From: G963692885 sp964658655
GTDB lineage: Bacteria > Acidobacteriota > Terriglobia > Terriglobales > Acidobacteriaceae
NCBI GenBank assembly: GCA_964658655.1
Contig: CAZZZL010000015.1
Location: 1-64,000 of the forward strand
DNA length: 64,000 nucleotides
Direction: 5' to 3'
Both the position numbers and the translations under genes were made by a program. Each line of letters opens with the position of its first letter. Positions within the stretch are counted from its first letter, which is position 1. The notes beneath the pieces were generated by a model, which saw only the letters and a list, made by a program, of their open reading frames with translations, did no database searches and was not told the DNA's origin. Below, one piece after another: positions 9,907 through 19,273 of the stretch.

Positions 9907-9915
9907 TCTCAGCTT

Positions 9916-11904
9916 TTATGCTTGAAGAGCTTCGGCCTGCTGACGTCGCTTCGCCTGGATTTCGATGAACACATTCACCAGGCTGAGCGCAGCCGGCGTT
10001 ACGCCTGGAATGCGGCTGGCCTGACCGATGGTCTGGGGACGGATGCGGATGAGTTTTTCCTGCATCTCGCGTGAGAGGCCGCTCACGCTGGCGTAGTCGA
10101 ACCACACGGGAATCAATCGTTCTTCGGCATGCTTCAACTTTTCGATCGAACGTCGCTGCTGGTCGAGATAGCCCGCAAATTTTATTTCTGTCTCAACTGA
10201 CTTCAGCTCGTTGCGGGTCTTCGATGTCAAAGCCGTTTGCTGGGTAAACGCGATGAGTGAGCCAGCGCTTTCGGTAGCGCGGGTGACCACTTGCGCTACC
10301 TCGTGCTGCAGCAGTGGGAAGAGCGCTTCGATCGTAATCTCGGGACGCTTGAGCAAATGTGCGTAGGTCTGACCGGTGACATTGCCGAGCCTGACTGCTA
10401 TTTCCGGGAGCAGTTGATTCAGTACAGCGATGTCTACTTTCCGCGTGGAAAGCAGCTTCTCAAGGGAGACAGCGCGTGCCTGCTTAGCCTCGTAGTCGCG
10501 CCATGCCTGGTCGTCGATCAGCCCGAGCCTGTGGCCATACGGGGTCAGTCGACGATCGGCGTTGTCGATGCGCAGGTGCAGGCGAAACTCTGCGCGCGAG
10601 GTGAACATGCGGTAGGGCTCGTTGGTGCCTTTACTGATGAGATCGTCAACCAGGATGCCGGTGTAGGCTTCTGTGCGATCGAGAGTGAACGGCGCCTGCT
10701 GTTTGACAAAAAGCGCAGCATTGATGCCGGCCATCAGGCCCTGGCACGCGGCCTCTTCATAGCCCGAGGTACCGTTGATCTGGCCAGCCAGATACAGCCC
10801 TTCGAAGAGCTTGACGTTCAGGGAACGATCGAGCTCAGTCGGGTCAATTGCGTCATATTCGATGGCATAGCCGGGTCGCAGCATCTCGGCATTTTCAAGG
10901 CCGGGAATGGAGTGGACAACCTGTGCCTGGATCTCCATCGGCAGCGAAGTCGACATGCCATTGACATAAACTTCGTGCGTGTCGAGGCCTTCCGGTTCGA
11001 GGAAGAACTGGTGCTGCTCCTTGTCCGGAAACTTGACGACCTTATCTTCAATTGAAGGACAGTAACGGGGTCCCGTCGCTGTGATTTGACCGGAGTACAT
11101 CGGCGAACGATGCACATTTTCGCGGATAATCCGCAGCGTCTCTGGCGTCGTATACGCAATGTGGCAGGAAACCTGGCGCATCGGTAGATTCGTAGTACGG
11201 AAGCTGAATGGCGTAGGGTCGACGTCGCCGGGCTGTTCTTCGAAGCGAGACCAGTCAATCGAGCGGCCATCGAGACGCGGCGGTGTGCCGGTCTTGAGGC
11301 GGCAGCCGCGCAGACCCAGGCGCTTGAGGGATTCTCCCAGGAGAATGCTCGGTGGCTCACCACTACGGCCGGCAGAATAGCGTTCTTCCCCGCAGTGGAT
11401 CAGCCCATTCAGAAACGTGCCGGTGGTGATGACCGTTGCCTTCGCATGAATGGTGCGGCCATCGCGCAACTTGATGCCACGGATGACTGCTCGGCCGTCA
11501 TCGGTAGCAGGATCGACGACGAGGTCAATGACTTCTGCCTGCTTGATAAAGAGGTTCGGCTGCGACTCCAGGACCTGCCGCATCTTGACTCGGTATTGCT
11601 GCTTGTCGCACTGCGCGCGCGGTGACCAGACGGCAGGACCACGCGAGGTGTTCAGCAGACGGAACTGGATGCCGACTGCGTCCGCGACCTCACCCATGAT
11701 GCCCCCCAGCGCATCGACTTCGCGTACCAGGTGACCCTTCGCGATGCCACCGATTGCCGGGTTGCAGGACATCTGCGCAATAAGGTCGAGGTTGAAGGTG
11801 AAGAGTGCTGTGCGTAGTCCCATGCGCGCGGAAGCGACTGCGGCTTCACAGCCGGCATGGCCGGCGCCAACGATCAGTACATCGTATTGTTCGGTATAGG
11901 CCAC
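9916..11904 (-). CDS. mnmG: tRNA uridine-5-carboxymethylaminomethyl modification enzyme MnmG (GidA)
   Basis: The FAD-binding subunit of the MnmE-MnmG complex, which installs (carboxymethyl)aminomethyl at the wobble uridine of several tRNAs. The FAD motif is VLIVGAGHAGCEAA at the N-terminus. Family signatures GGIAKGHLVREVDALGG, CGEERYSAGR and the cysteine-containing NGTSGYEEAACQGL are present, with the C-terminal helical domain ending IPGVTPAALSLVNV. No ATG fits the known N-terminus. The GTG at 11904 (MAYTEQYDVLIVG) does and gives 662 residues, close to the usual 620-650. The longer open frame to 12216 runs through repeat DNA and is rejected. Confidence 0.95.
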   Translation of the reverse strand: MAYTEQYDVLIVGAGHAGCEAAVASARMGLRTALFTFNLDLIAQMSCNPAIGGIAKGHLVREVDALGGIMGEVADAVGIQFRLLNTSRGPAVWSPRAQCDKQQYRVKMRQVLESQPNLFIKQAEVIDLVVDPATDDGRAVIRGIKLRDGRTIHAKATVITTGTFLNGLIHCGEERYSAGRSGEPPSILLGESLKRLGLRGCRLKTGTPPRLDGRSIDWSRFEEQPGDVDPTPFSFRTTNLPMRQVSCHIAYTTPETLRIIRENVHRSPMYSGQITATGPRYCPSIEDKVVKFPDKEQHQFFLEPEGLDTHEVYVNGMSTSLPMEIQAQVVHSIPGLENAEMLRPGYAIEYDAIDPTELDRSLNVKLFEGLYLAGQINGTSGYEEAACQGLMAGINAALFVKQQAPFTLDRTEAYTGILVDDLISKGTNEPYRMFTSRAEFRLHLRIDNADRRLTPYGHRLGLIDDQAWRDYEAKQARAVSLEKLLSTRKVDIAVLNQLLPEIAVRLGNVTGQTYAHLLKRPEITIEALFPLLQHEVAQVVTRATESAGSLIAFTQQTALTSKTRNELKSVETEIKFAGYLDQQRRSIEKLKHAEERLIPVWFDYASVSGLSREMQEKLIRIRPQTIGQASRIPGVTPAALSLVNVFIEIQAKRRQQAEALQA

Positions 11905-11964
11905 TGACTCTATTTTAGCAACCGTGCTCCGCGCGTCGCGCGAGTGATGCCCGGGCTGTCTTCC

Positions 11965-12014
11965 AGGGGATGACAAGAGGACGCAGATTCCTTCGCTTCG
12001 GTCGAGATGACAAT
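11965..12014. repeat. Dispersed intergenic repeat copy
   Basis: GGATGACAAG is followed by GCAGATTCCTTCGCTTCGGT and CGAGATGACAATT. This is the same element as at 75-195, 16626-16705 and 25411-25453. It fills most of the 142-base gap between mnmG and the TonB-type gene and accounts for the false N-terminal extension of mnmG. Confidence 0.7.
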
Positions 12015-12046
12015 TTCTTCTTGCTGGTTTTGAGGCGAATTGCCCG

Positions 12047-15000
12047 CTAGAAGACCAGCCGCATGCCGACCTGGATCTGTCGTTCGCGGAAGAGCGTTGT
12101 ACTATTGGCATTTTGCACTGTTCCGAAGAGCGGCTGCGTGCCGCTGGTGTTGTAGGTGAGCGTTGGATTCGAACCCGCCGTTGTGCCGTTGCTGATGTAG
12201 TAGCCGGTGGTGTCAATGCCGGTCACGTTCTGATGGTTCAGCACGTTGAATACCTCGCCAATCAGCTCGATACGCGTCTTCTCGGAGATAGGCGTTTCTT
12301 TCGTCAGGCGCATATCGGTATTGATAGTGCCGGGATACCGGTAGCTATTGCGACCCATGCCGGGGATTCGGTTATCTCCGCCCGAGCCATTGATGCTGTA
12401 ACCGAGACCGGTCAGGTTCTGTAGACGGTTTACGTCATCCAGGTAGCGAAGGTTGGGAATCGATCCGCCGGTCCGCATACTGAATGGCAGGCCGGTCTGC
12501 ATCGAAGCAGTCGGCGCGGCGGAATAGCCATTGAGAAGCGTTCCCGCCAGGCCATGAATTTTCCACGGTGTACGCGCCATCACAAAGCCCGTAATACGCT
12601 GGCGGACGTCGTAATTCGACGGGCCGTACTCCGCGGCAAAGTTGGTGGGATCGAGAACGTCGTCCGCATCGGCAAAGGTCGTCTCGTTCTGATTGAAATC
12701 CGATGCGTGCGCGTAGGTGTAGTGAGCCTGGAGACGGAGCGCATGGCCCAGCCGCTGTTTCAGGGTCACAACCATCGCTTCGTAAGTGGAGTTGGTTTCG
12801 CTGAAAATTTTGGTGATCTGCTGGTAGTTGGGGTTGAGGCGACTCGCAAAGAAGTTAGTGGAGTAGCTAGTCGATAGCGGGCCCGAGCGGGAAGTATCTT
12901 TCACGTTATAGGTGACCGAGCCGATCGACGTCAGATCGATATTGGTGTCAACGAAGTTGGGAAGTTCGCGCCCCAGGCTGGCCAGGGCGCTGATGCTGAT
13001 CTCACTGCCTGGGCCTAAACGCTGAGCAATCGACACTTCGGCTTCATGCACTTGCGGGTTTTGGAAGTGCGGATCGAAGAAAACTGCGTTCGACTTGATG
13101 GAATGCGAGATCGATGAAGAAAAAATGTAGGGAAAGGTCGGTGCACCAGGATCTGTCGGCTTGATGCGATAGGTCAACTGACCATTCGAAGAGCCGGTAT
13201 CGACGAGTGCGGACGAGATCGTCGAGTTGATAATGCGGCCGTAGTAGATGCCGTACCCAGCTCGCAGAACAGTGCTGCCGCCACCGAAGACATCCCAGGC
13301 CAGACCGAGCCGTGGCCCAAAGTTATTGCGGTCATGCGGCAGCACTGCTGTTTGCGGAATATCCGCATTGACGAGGTTTGGATTGGACGGGGGCAGCTGC
13401 TCGTATTCGTACCGGACACCCATGGTTACAGTAAGGGAGTGGAAGAGACGCACGTCGTCGGCTACAAAAGCTGCGTAATCATTAGTGCTCAGGTTGAAGA
13501 CAGTCGGACCGAGGGCCTGCTGAAAATATGAGTAGCAGGGCAGGTTACCGTAGCTGTCACTCGAGACACCGCAGTGGCCCGGGTTCAAAAGATCAGAGAC
13601 AAAGCCGGGCATGCTGTCATACACATAATGACCGCCGCCACCGTAGAGGTTCTGCGTCAGGTCATTTACGTGGTTAAAGTCGCCGCCGGCTTTCAAAACA
13701 TGATTACCCGTCACCCAGGTAAAGACATCGTTGATCTGCGTGCGGTGCTCGTCAGGAAAAGAGACGCGATCAAGGGCCGCTGGCTTACCGATACGCAAGC
13801 CGTAACTCGCACTCAGAAGGGAGACTTGCGGCGCACTGTGTGCTCCGCTGTCCGTGAGCGAGGATTGTTCAAAGGTCGATGGAGGCGTGCTGAGCTGCGC
13901 CTCGAAGTCGCGGCCGTACTGGAGGAGAAGATCGTTCATGCGCGTGGACGAAAGGAATGTGTTCCACCGTGCGATACCCCAGTCGTCATTGACGATGCTG
14001 TTGCCGAAGCTGGCGACACCGTACTGCGTAGAAGTCTGTGTCTGCACGCCATTTGGCGAGTTCCATCGCATGTGGTTGAACTGGAGCGCAATGTGATTGC
14101 GGTCGTTCGGCTGGTAATCAAGCTTGGGAAACAGTATCAGTTGCGTAGCACTGCGGGGAACAATACCGGTTTCTCCTGCGAGGTCAGCCAGCACGTTGTT
14201 GTATTGCTGCAGAGCCATGCTGTTGAGCGGAAGACCGAGCCGTTCGCGAAGGCCCGTCAGCTCATTGCTCGTTGGCTCGGCGTAGAACTTCGCAGAGTTG
14301 CCGGGCTGCGAGATCGCAGGGAAGTTGCGCCGGTATTGATCGTAGGCAAAGAACCAGAACAGGTGATTCTTCTGGATCGGGCCGCCTGCGCTGCTTCCCC
14401 ATTGCTTGCGCCAGTCGCGCGGGGTAAATGGCGTGGAAATGAAGGTGCCGGACTGCGGCTCGGCGGTGACCTGCGTGTAGGGATTCTGCGCTGCCCATTC
14501 GCTGTCGCGATCATAGAAAAAACTGCTGCCATGAAAGCTGTTGGCACCGCTGTGGGTCACTGTGTTGACGACACCTCCTGCTGCGCGGCCGTATTCCGCA
14601 GAGTAGTTCGAGGCGTTCACCTGGAACTCACGCACGGACGACTCACTGGTTGAGTAGGCAATGGTGGAGCGGCCGCGTTCTTCCGAGAAGAAGGCCTGAT
14701 TGTTGTCTGCGCCGTCCATGGTGTTGTTGTTCAGCAGCGCGCTGATGCCACGGAAACTGAGCATGCCGTAACCCTGCTGATCCGATGTGACGGTCGGCGT
14801 GAGGAGAGCGAAGTCTGACCAGCGCCGGCCATTGCTGGGCAGGCCGTGGATGGCTTCTTCATCCAGGTTCGTGGCGATGGCGGCGGATGTCGTGTCGAGA
14901 CCGGGAGCCTTCTCCCTCACCAGCACTGTCTCCTGTTTGGAGCCGATGGTCAGGCTGGGTGAAAGGGCGGTGACCCTGCCAATCTCGACGACGACGGACT

Positions 15001-15337
15001 TTGCGACAAAGGTCTCGTAGGAGGCGAGATGGATCTCAAGCTGGTAGGTACCTGGCGGGAGGCCGGCAAAGTGAAAGTCGCCGGACCCGTCGGCTGTCGT
15101 GTTGTAGGTGGTGTTGCTCAACTGGCTGGTCGCTTCAACAAGCGCATGTGCCACGGCAGCACCGGATGGATCAGTGATGGTACCGGCGATAGTACCTTCT
15201 GTCGTCGATTGGCACAGGACGACGGGGCTGCTGATCATCGCCATGGCGAGGAAGACGAGGCCCCACGCAAAGCGCTCGAAAAAGCGGACAAGCCGCAGGT
15301 GATAGCCAAAAACAAGACGTGCAATTACCAGAGGCAT
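12047..15337 (-). CDS. TonB-dependent receptor-like protein with carboxypeptidase regulatory domain
   Basis: A 1096-residue outer-membrane protein of the Oar-like class that is strongly expanded in Acidobacteria. A signal peptide (residues about 18-43) leads to a carboxypeptidase-regulatory fold (EGTIAGTITDPSGAAVAHA to PPGTYQLEIHLASYE, residues about 48-115). A plug-like part follows with LPSNGRRWSDFALL, SFRGISALLNNNTMDGADNN and RAAGGVVNTVTHSGANSFHG. The remainder is beta-barrel and ends in the aromatic VGMRLVF, typical of barrel insertion. It starts at ATG 15337 with GAGGAGCACC in front. It probably takes up or binds a large ligand, perhaps a glycan; the ligand is not evident. Confidence 0.93.
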   Translation of the reverse strand: MPLVIARLVFGYHLRLVRFFERFAWGLVFLAMAMISSPVVLCQSTTEGTIAGTITDPSGAAVAHALVEATSQLSNTTYNTTADGSGDFHFAGLPPGTYQLEIHLASYETFVAKSVVVEIGRVTALSPSLTIGSKQETVLVREKAPGLDTTSAAIATNLDEEAIHGLPSNGRRWSDFALLTPTVTSDQQGYGMLSFRGISALLNNNTMDGADNNQAFFSEERGRSTIAYSTSESSVREFQVNASNYSAEYGRAAGGVVNTVTHSGANSFHGSSFFYDRDSEWAAQNPYTQVTAEPQSGTFISTPFTPRDWRKQWGSSAGGPIQKNHLFWFFAYDQYRRNFPAISQPGNSAKFYAEPTSNELTGLRERLGLPLNSMALQQYNNVLADLAGETGIVPRSATQLILFPKLDYQPNDRNHIALQFNHMRWNSPNGVQTQTSTQYGVASFGNSIVNDDWGIARWNTFLSSTRMNDLLLQYGRDFEAQLSTPPSTFEQSSLTDSGAHSAPQVSLLSASYGLRIGKPAALDRVSFPDEHRTQINDVFTWVTGNHVLKAGGDFNHVNDLTQNLYGGGGHYVYDSMPGFVSDLLNPGHCGVSSDSYGNLPCYSYFQQALGPTVFNLSTNDYAAFVADDVRLFHSLTVTMGVRYEYEQLPPSNPNLVNADIPQTAVLPHDRNNFGPRLGLAWDVFGGGSTVLRAGYGIYYGRIINSTISSALVDTGSSNGQLTYRIKPTDPGAPTFPYIFSSSISHSIKSNAVFFDPHFQNPQVHEAEVSIAQRLGPGSEISISALASLGRELPNFVDTNIDLTSIGSVTYNVKDTSRSGPLSTSYSTNFFASRLNPNYQQITKIFSETNSTYEAMVVTLKQRLGHALRLQAHYTYAHASDFNQNETTFADADDVLDPTNFAAEYGPSNYDVRQRITGFVMARTPWKIHGLAGTLLNGYSAAPTASMQTGLPFSMRTGGSIPNLRYLDDVNRLQNLTGLGYSINGSGGDNRIPGMGRNSYRYPGTINTDMRLTKETPISEKTRIELIGEVFNVLNHQNVTGIDTTGYYISNGTTAGSNPTLTYNTSGTQPLFGTVQNANSTTLFRERQIQVGMRLVF

Positions 15338-15576
15338 AACAGGTGCTCCTCGGAAAAAAGGACTGCAGTCGCCGGTCTCGATCGCCGGCTGTTGTGTTTA
15401 CGCTGCGTGTCCCATGGAACCTTTTAAGACTGGCCCTATGGATATAGACAGCAATCTGCGCGAGCCAAAGGCGCGTGCATGTGCCACAAAGGTGTCGCGA
15501 AATATCGGACGAAACATACCGCAATACTTGGAAAGGTGAACTAAGCATACGCAATCCGCTAGACTAGACAAGATAA

Positions 15577-16611
15577 ATGTTCATAGACGAAGCAAAAATC
15601 CGTATCAAAGCGGGAGACGGCGGCAATGGCTGCATGGCGTTTCGCCGCGAAAAGTTTGTTCCGCGCGGCGGCCCATCGGGTGGCGACGGCGGCAACGGCG
15701 GTGACATCATCATGGAGTCAAGCCAGCGCCATAACACGCTGATTCACTTCCGCTTCAACCCCGAACACAAGGCGGATCGCGGACGCCATGGCGAAGGTTC
15801 AAACTGCACCGGCAAAGAAGGAGAAGACCTGGTGCTGCAGGTGCCCGTCGGGACGTCAGTGTTTGACGACGAGACCGGCGAGCTGGTGCATGACTTCGAG
15901 CGGCCGGACGAGCGGGTCATCATTGCCCGTGGCGGACGGGGTGGCCGCGGCAACCAGCATTTCGCCACGCCGACGCACCAGGCGCCGCGCGAGCATGAGC
16001 TTGGCCGGCCGGGCGAAGAGCGTGTCTACAGACTGGAACTGAAGCTGCTGGCGGACGTCGGACTTGTCGGTTATCCCAATGTGGGAAAGTCGACGCTGAT
16101 TTCGGTGATTTCAGCTGCAAAACCGAAGATTGCCGATTACCCTTTTACTACGCTGGCGCCCAATCTTGGCGTGGTGTCAATCGGCGAAGCACCGCATGAA
16201 GAGAGTTATGTAGTCGCCGACATTCCCGGATTGATTGAGGGCGCGCATCTCGGGGCCGGACTAGGAGTGCAGTTTCTGCGACATATCGAGCGCACGCGGG
16301 TGCTGGTGCATCTGGTGGATGTTTCGGATGGCAGCGGACGGGATAATCCAGTCGAGGATTTCAAGGTGATTTCGGCTGAGCTGGAGAGCTTCGGTCACGG
16401 GCTGGATGAGAAGCCGGTGGTTATCGCGGCGACGAAAGCGGACGTGGCGAATCCGGACAAGTTGAAGAAGCTGCAGGCCATGGCCAAGCGGAAGAAGATG
16501 CCGCTCTATTTGATCTCGGCTGTGACTGGCGAGGGTATCGAAAAGCTGAAGTATGCGATTGGCGAGAGGGTTAAGGCGCTGCGGGAAGAAGAGCACGCGG
16601 CGGCTCTCTAA
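15577..16611 (+). CDS. obg: GTPase Obg/CgtA
   Basis: A 344-residue essential GTPase that acts in late 50S ribosome assembly. The glycine-rich Obg fold is complete (AGDGGNGCMAFRREKFVPRG, PSGGDGGNGGD, RGGRGGRGN). The G domain has G1 GYPNVGKST, G2 YPFTTLAPN, G3 DIPGLIEGAHLGAGLG, G4 ATKADV and G5 SAVTGEG. There is no extended C-terminal domain beyond about residue 340, so this is the short form. The ATG has no good Shine-Dalgarno site, and AT-rich TAGACTAGACA sits just upstream. Confidence 0.97.
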   Translation: MFIDEAKIRIKAGDGGNGCMAFRREKFVPRGGPSGGDGGNGGDIIMESSQRHNTLIHFRFNPEHKADRGRHGEGSNCTGKEGEDLVLQVPVGTSVFDDETGELVHDFERPDERVIIARGGRGGRGNQHFATPTHQAPREHELGRPGEERVYRLELKLLADVGLVGYPNVGKSTLISVISAAKPKIADYPFTTLAPNLGVVSIGEAPHEESYVVADIPGLIEGAHLGAGLGVQFLRHIERTRVLVHLVDVSDGSGRDNPVEDFKVISAELESFGHGLDEKPVVIAATKADVANPDKLKKLQAMAKRKKMPLYLISAVTGEGIEKLKYAIGERVKALREEEHAAAL

Positions 16612-16625
16612 CGACCGGTCGGGTA

Positions 16626-16705
16626 GATGCAGATCCCTCCACTGCGCTTGGCTCCGGTCAGGATGACAAGATCTTTCAACGCTGCCCTTCGCTCGGGATG
16701 ACAAG
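16626..16705. repeat. Dispersed intergenic repeat, tandem partial copies
   Basis: A copy at 16626-16669 (GCAGATCCCTCCACTGCGCT ... GGTCAGGATGACAAG) is followed by a shortened copy at 16683-16705 (CTTCGCTCGGGATGACAAGC). It lies between the convergent obg and lpxC stops. Confidence 0.7.
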
Positions 16706-16726
16706 CAGGAATGGACCGATGCCCGA

Positions 16727-17641
16727 CTACGCGGTGGCGAACTGCCTGGCCGGGCTGATCACTTCTTTGGCTTCCTTTGCCATGGGCAGTTGCGCCAATT
16801 CCCATGCGGAACGGTCTTTCAGCAGCCGTGATACGAGTGCCGTGTGCATGGCGTGACCGGCGCGCTCCGCGACGACACGGCCCCAGATGCGGTGGCCGGC
16901 CAAGGCCAGGTCGCCAATCAGATCGAGCACCTTGTGACGCACAAACTCATCTTCATACCTTAGCGGGCCGTTCTGGACACGTTCACGGGTCAGTATGATC
17001 GCGTTTGACTCCGAAGCACCGCGAATGAGGCCCATGTTGCGGAGCTTCTGCTCGTCCTCACGGAAGCCGAAGGTGCGGGCAGCAGCGATCTCTGTTTCGT
17101 AGGCACCGGAGGCCAGGTCGACAGTGAAATTCTGTTTGCCGATCGGCGTCGGAAAATCGATAGCATACGCGATGCCGTAGCCCTCTCCCGGATAGACACC
17201 GATGAATTTGTCACCTTCGCGGACCTCGAGCTTCTTGAGGATGCGGAGGTACTTACGGCGGCGACGCTGCACGCGGATGCCCACGGAGCGGAATGCTTCT
17301 ACGTAGGGCAGGGCACTGCCGTCGAGGATTGGGAGCTCGAGATTGTCAATCTCCACGATGATATTGTCGATGCCCATACCGATGAGCGCCGAGAGCAAGT
17401 GTTCCGTCGTCGAGATGAGGACGCCCTGGCGCATGAGGCTGGTCGCGTAGCTAACACGAGCGACGTTCTGACCGTTAGCCGGAATTTCAAAGTCGTCGAG
17501 GTCTGTTCGACGAAAGACAATCCCGGAGCCGGCGGGGGCTGGCAGTAACCGGAGAGTGACGGGTGCGCCGCTGTGTAATCCGACGCCTTTGAAATCTACA
17601 ATTGATGCAAGACTCTGTTCGTAGTGATTGTCGATGGACAA
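16727..17641 (-). CDS. lpxC: UDP-3-O-acyl-N-acetylglucosamine deacetylase LpxC
   Basis: A 304-residue zinc deacetylase that commits UDP-GlcNAc derivatives to lipid A synthesis. The zinc and catalytic residues are visible in STTEHLLSAL (His), DFVRHKVLDLIGDLAL (His and Asp) and AGHAMHTAL (general acid His). The N-terminus VDFKGVGLHSGAPV is typical. The start is TTG at 17641, with AGGAACGATAACC giving a spaced AGGAA site. It indicates a Gram-negative outer membrane. It is divergent from the M20 peptidase and shares about 150 bases of upstream DNA with it. Confidence 0.96.
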   Translation of the reverse strand: MSIDNHYEQSLASIVDFKGVGLHSGAPVTLRLLPAPAGSGIVFRRTDLDDFEIPANGQNVARVSYATSLMRQGVLISTTEHLLSALIGMGIDNIIVEIDNLELPILDGSALPYVEAFRSVGIRVQRRRRKYLRILKKLEVREGDKFIGVYPGEGYGIAYAIDFPTPIGKQNFTVDLASGAYETEIAAARTFGFREDEQKLRNMGLIRGASESNAIILTRERVQNGPLRYEDEFVRHKVLDLIGDLALAGHRIWGRVVAERAGHAMHTALVSRLLKDRSAWELAQLPMAKEAKEVISPARQFATA

Positions 17642-17788
17642 GGTTATCGTTCCTGGTCTCGCTGTATGTGCTTACTACCGAATAGACTAGCGACCGGGCG
17701 GAAAGTTTCGCTGTGGCAGAATAGACACACTTCCAGCCCCAATTGCCAAATTAAGGCGTTTTCGAACGAAGCGGGGAAAGGCGAACCG

Positions 17789-18976
17789 GTGGAGATACGT
17801 ACTGATCTGGATACCCTGGCAACGTGGGTCTCAGGCCAACAGGGAGAGATGCTGAAGTCGATCGGCGACCTTGGTGAGATCGAGTCGCCCAGTGATGACG
17901 CGGAGGCAGTCGATCGAGCCGTGGCATGGGTACAGGCTCGTGGAACGGCTATCGGCGGCGAGGCTAAGCTGCATAGGAATCTTCAGGATAGCGGGATCAA
18001 TTACGGAGATGTCCTGGAGTTGAAGTTTCATCCGAGGGACCCAATCGAGTCACAGAAGCCAGTCCTCCTCCTTGGGCATTTGGACACGGTATGGGCAAAG
18101 GGAACGCTGGCGTCGATGCCCGTAAGGACGGAAGGTATCCGTCTCTACGGGCCTGGGATTTACGACATGAAGGCTGGGGTCGTAATGGCGCTGACGGCGC
18201 TGCAGGCACTGATCGAGACGAGCCTGCTGAACCAGCGGGTGACCCTGTTCCTAGTGAGCGATGAAGAAGTCGGCAGCCCGGTTTCAAGGCCAATTACCGA
18301 AGGGCAGGCAGTGCAGGCGAGTGCTGTCTATGTCCTGGAGCCCGCCCAGGGACCGCAGGGGGCCTACAAGACAGCGCGGAAGGGGGTAGGGGGCTACCGG
18401 CTGGAGGTGCGTGGCGTGGGGGCTCACAGCGGCGTCGACTTCACAGCAGGACACTCGGCTGTATTGGAGCTGGCCCGTCAGATTGAGGTGATCTCAGGCT
18501 TCACGGACCTGGATAGTGGACTGACGGTCAATCCCGGGGTCATCGGCGGAGGGACACGGTCGAATGTGATTGCTGAATCTGCATGGGTCGAGATCGATGC
18601 GCGAGTGGCGCGGACAGCGGACGTTGCCGGGATCGAGCAAAAGCTGCGAGGTCTGCGGCCGTTCGACGAAAAGTGTGTGCTGACACTGACGGGAGGCTTG
18701 AATCGGCCGCCGATGGAAAGAACGAAGGGAACGGCAGCTCTCTTTGAACGCGCCGCAACACTCGCCGGTTACATGGGTTTCAAACTTGAGGAAGCAGCTA
18801 CCGGCGGAGGGTCCGATGGTAACTTTACTTCTGCGCTGGGAATCCCGACACTGGATGGGATGGGTGCAGTCGGTGAAGGTGCCCATGCGAGCAATGAATC
18901 CATTCTGATCGATGCTCTCGTTCCAAGAACAGCGCTGCTGGCTGGGATGTTGATAAACGACATGGGTCTCCGGTGA
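17789..18976 (+). CDS. M20 family metallopeptidase (carboxypeptidase G2-like)
   Basis: A 395-residue co-catalytic zinc hydrolase. The metal ligands are visible in LLGHLDTVW (His and catalytic Asp), YGPGIYDMKAG (bridging Asp), SDEEVGSP (catalytic Glu and ligand Glu) and the C-terminal EGAHASNE (His). The dimerisation domain lies around GGYRLEVRGVGAHSGVDF. The closest recognisable type is glutamate carboxypeptidase. No signal peptide remains after start selection. The frame is open from 17624, but GTG 17789, preceded by GGGGAAAGGCG, is the better start, since the longer form would overlap lpxC. Confidence 0.9.
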   Translation: MEIRTDLDTLATWVSGQQGEMLKSIGDLGEIESPSDDAEAVDRAVAWVQARGTAIGGEAKLHRNLQDSGINYGDVLELKFHPRDPIESQKPVLLLGHLDTVWAKGTLASMPVRTEGIRLYGPGIYDMKAGVVMALTALQALIETSLLNQRVTLFLVSDEEVGSPVSRPITEGQAVQASAVYVLEPAQGPQGAYKTARKGVGGYRLEVRGVGAHSGVDFTAGHSAVLELARQIEVISGFTDLDSGLTVNPGVIGGGTRSNVIAESAWVEIDARVARTADVAGIEQKLRGLRPFDEKCVLTLTGGLNRPPMERTKGTAALFERAATLAGYMGFKLEEAATGGGSDGNFTSALGIPTLDGMGAVGEGAHASNESILIDALVPRTALLAGMLINDMGLR

Positions 18977-19037
18977 GCCTTTCGACCGGATGCTGCATCA
19001 GATAAGAGCCGCTGCATACAAGAGAAGAGGAAGACCA

Positions 19038-19145
19038 ATGCTCGTAGCCATCGAAATGATTCTGCTCGCCGCTGTCGTACTACAGGTCCGCTCTCTCGCA
19101 GTCGAGAAAAAGCCGGTTCCTGTGCCGGTTCGAAATAAGCGCTAG
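19038..19145 (+). CDS. Possible 35-residue small membrane protein
   Basis: An ATG preceded by a strong AGAGAAGAGGAAG ribosome-binding site opens a 35-codon frame. The product is one hydrophobic helix (MLVAIEMILLAAVVLQVRSL) and a basic, proline-containing tail (EKKPVPVPVRNKR). It follows the M20 gene by 61 bases on the same strand. I know no family for it. The ribosome-binding site and the helix-plus-basic-tail composition are the only evidence. Confidence 0.5.
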   Translation: MLVAIEMILLAAVVLQVRSLAVEKKPVPVPVRNKR

Positions 19146-19273
19146 TAAGCGTGCAGAGCTCGTGGATTTTACGGAGCGGAACTTCCCGTTCCCCTTTGCC
19201 AATTTTCTACGAGTAAGCTTATTTTTTATTTACTGTTTTCAAGCGGCACTCCGATTTGTCTCGGTTTCCTGCA

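Noticed and set aside
10291..11055. 254-codon plus-strand frame opposite mnmG
   Set aside because: It is antisense to a conserved enzyme and looks like a mirror of its codons, not a protein family.
11905..12216. N-terminal extension of mnmG
   Set aside because: The added residues are translated repeat DNA; the known MnmG N-terminus begins at GTG 11904.
13574..14653. 359-codon plus-strand frame opposite the TonB-type gene
   Set aside because: It is an Arg/Val-rich low-information product antisense to a well-supported outer-membrane receptor, with no ribosome-binding site of note.
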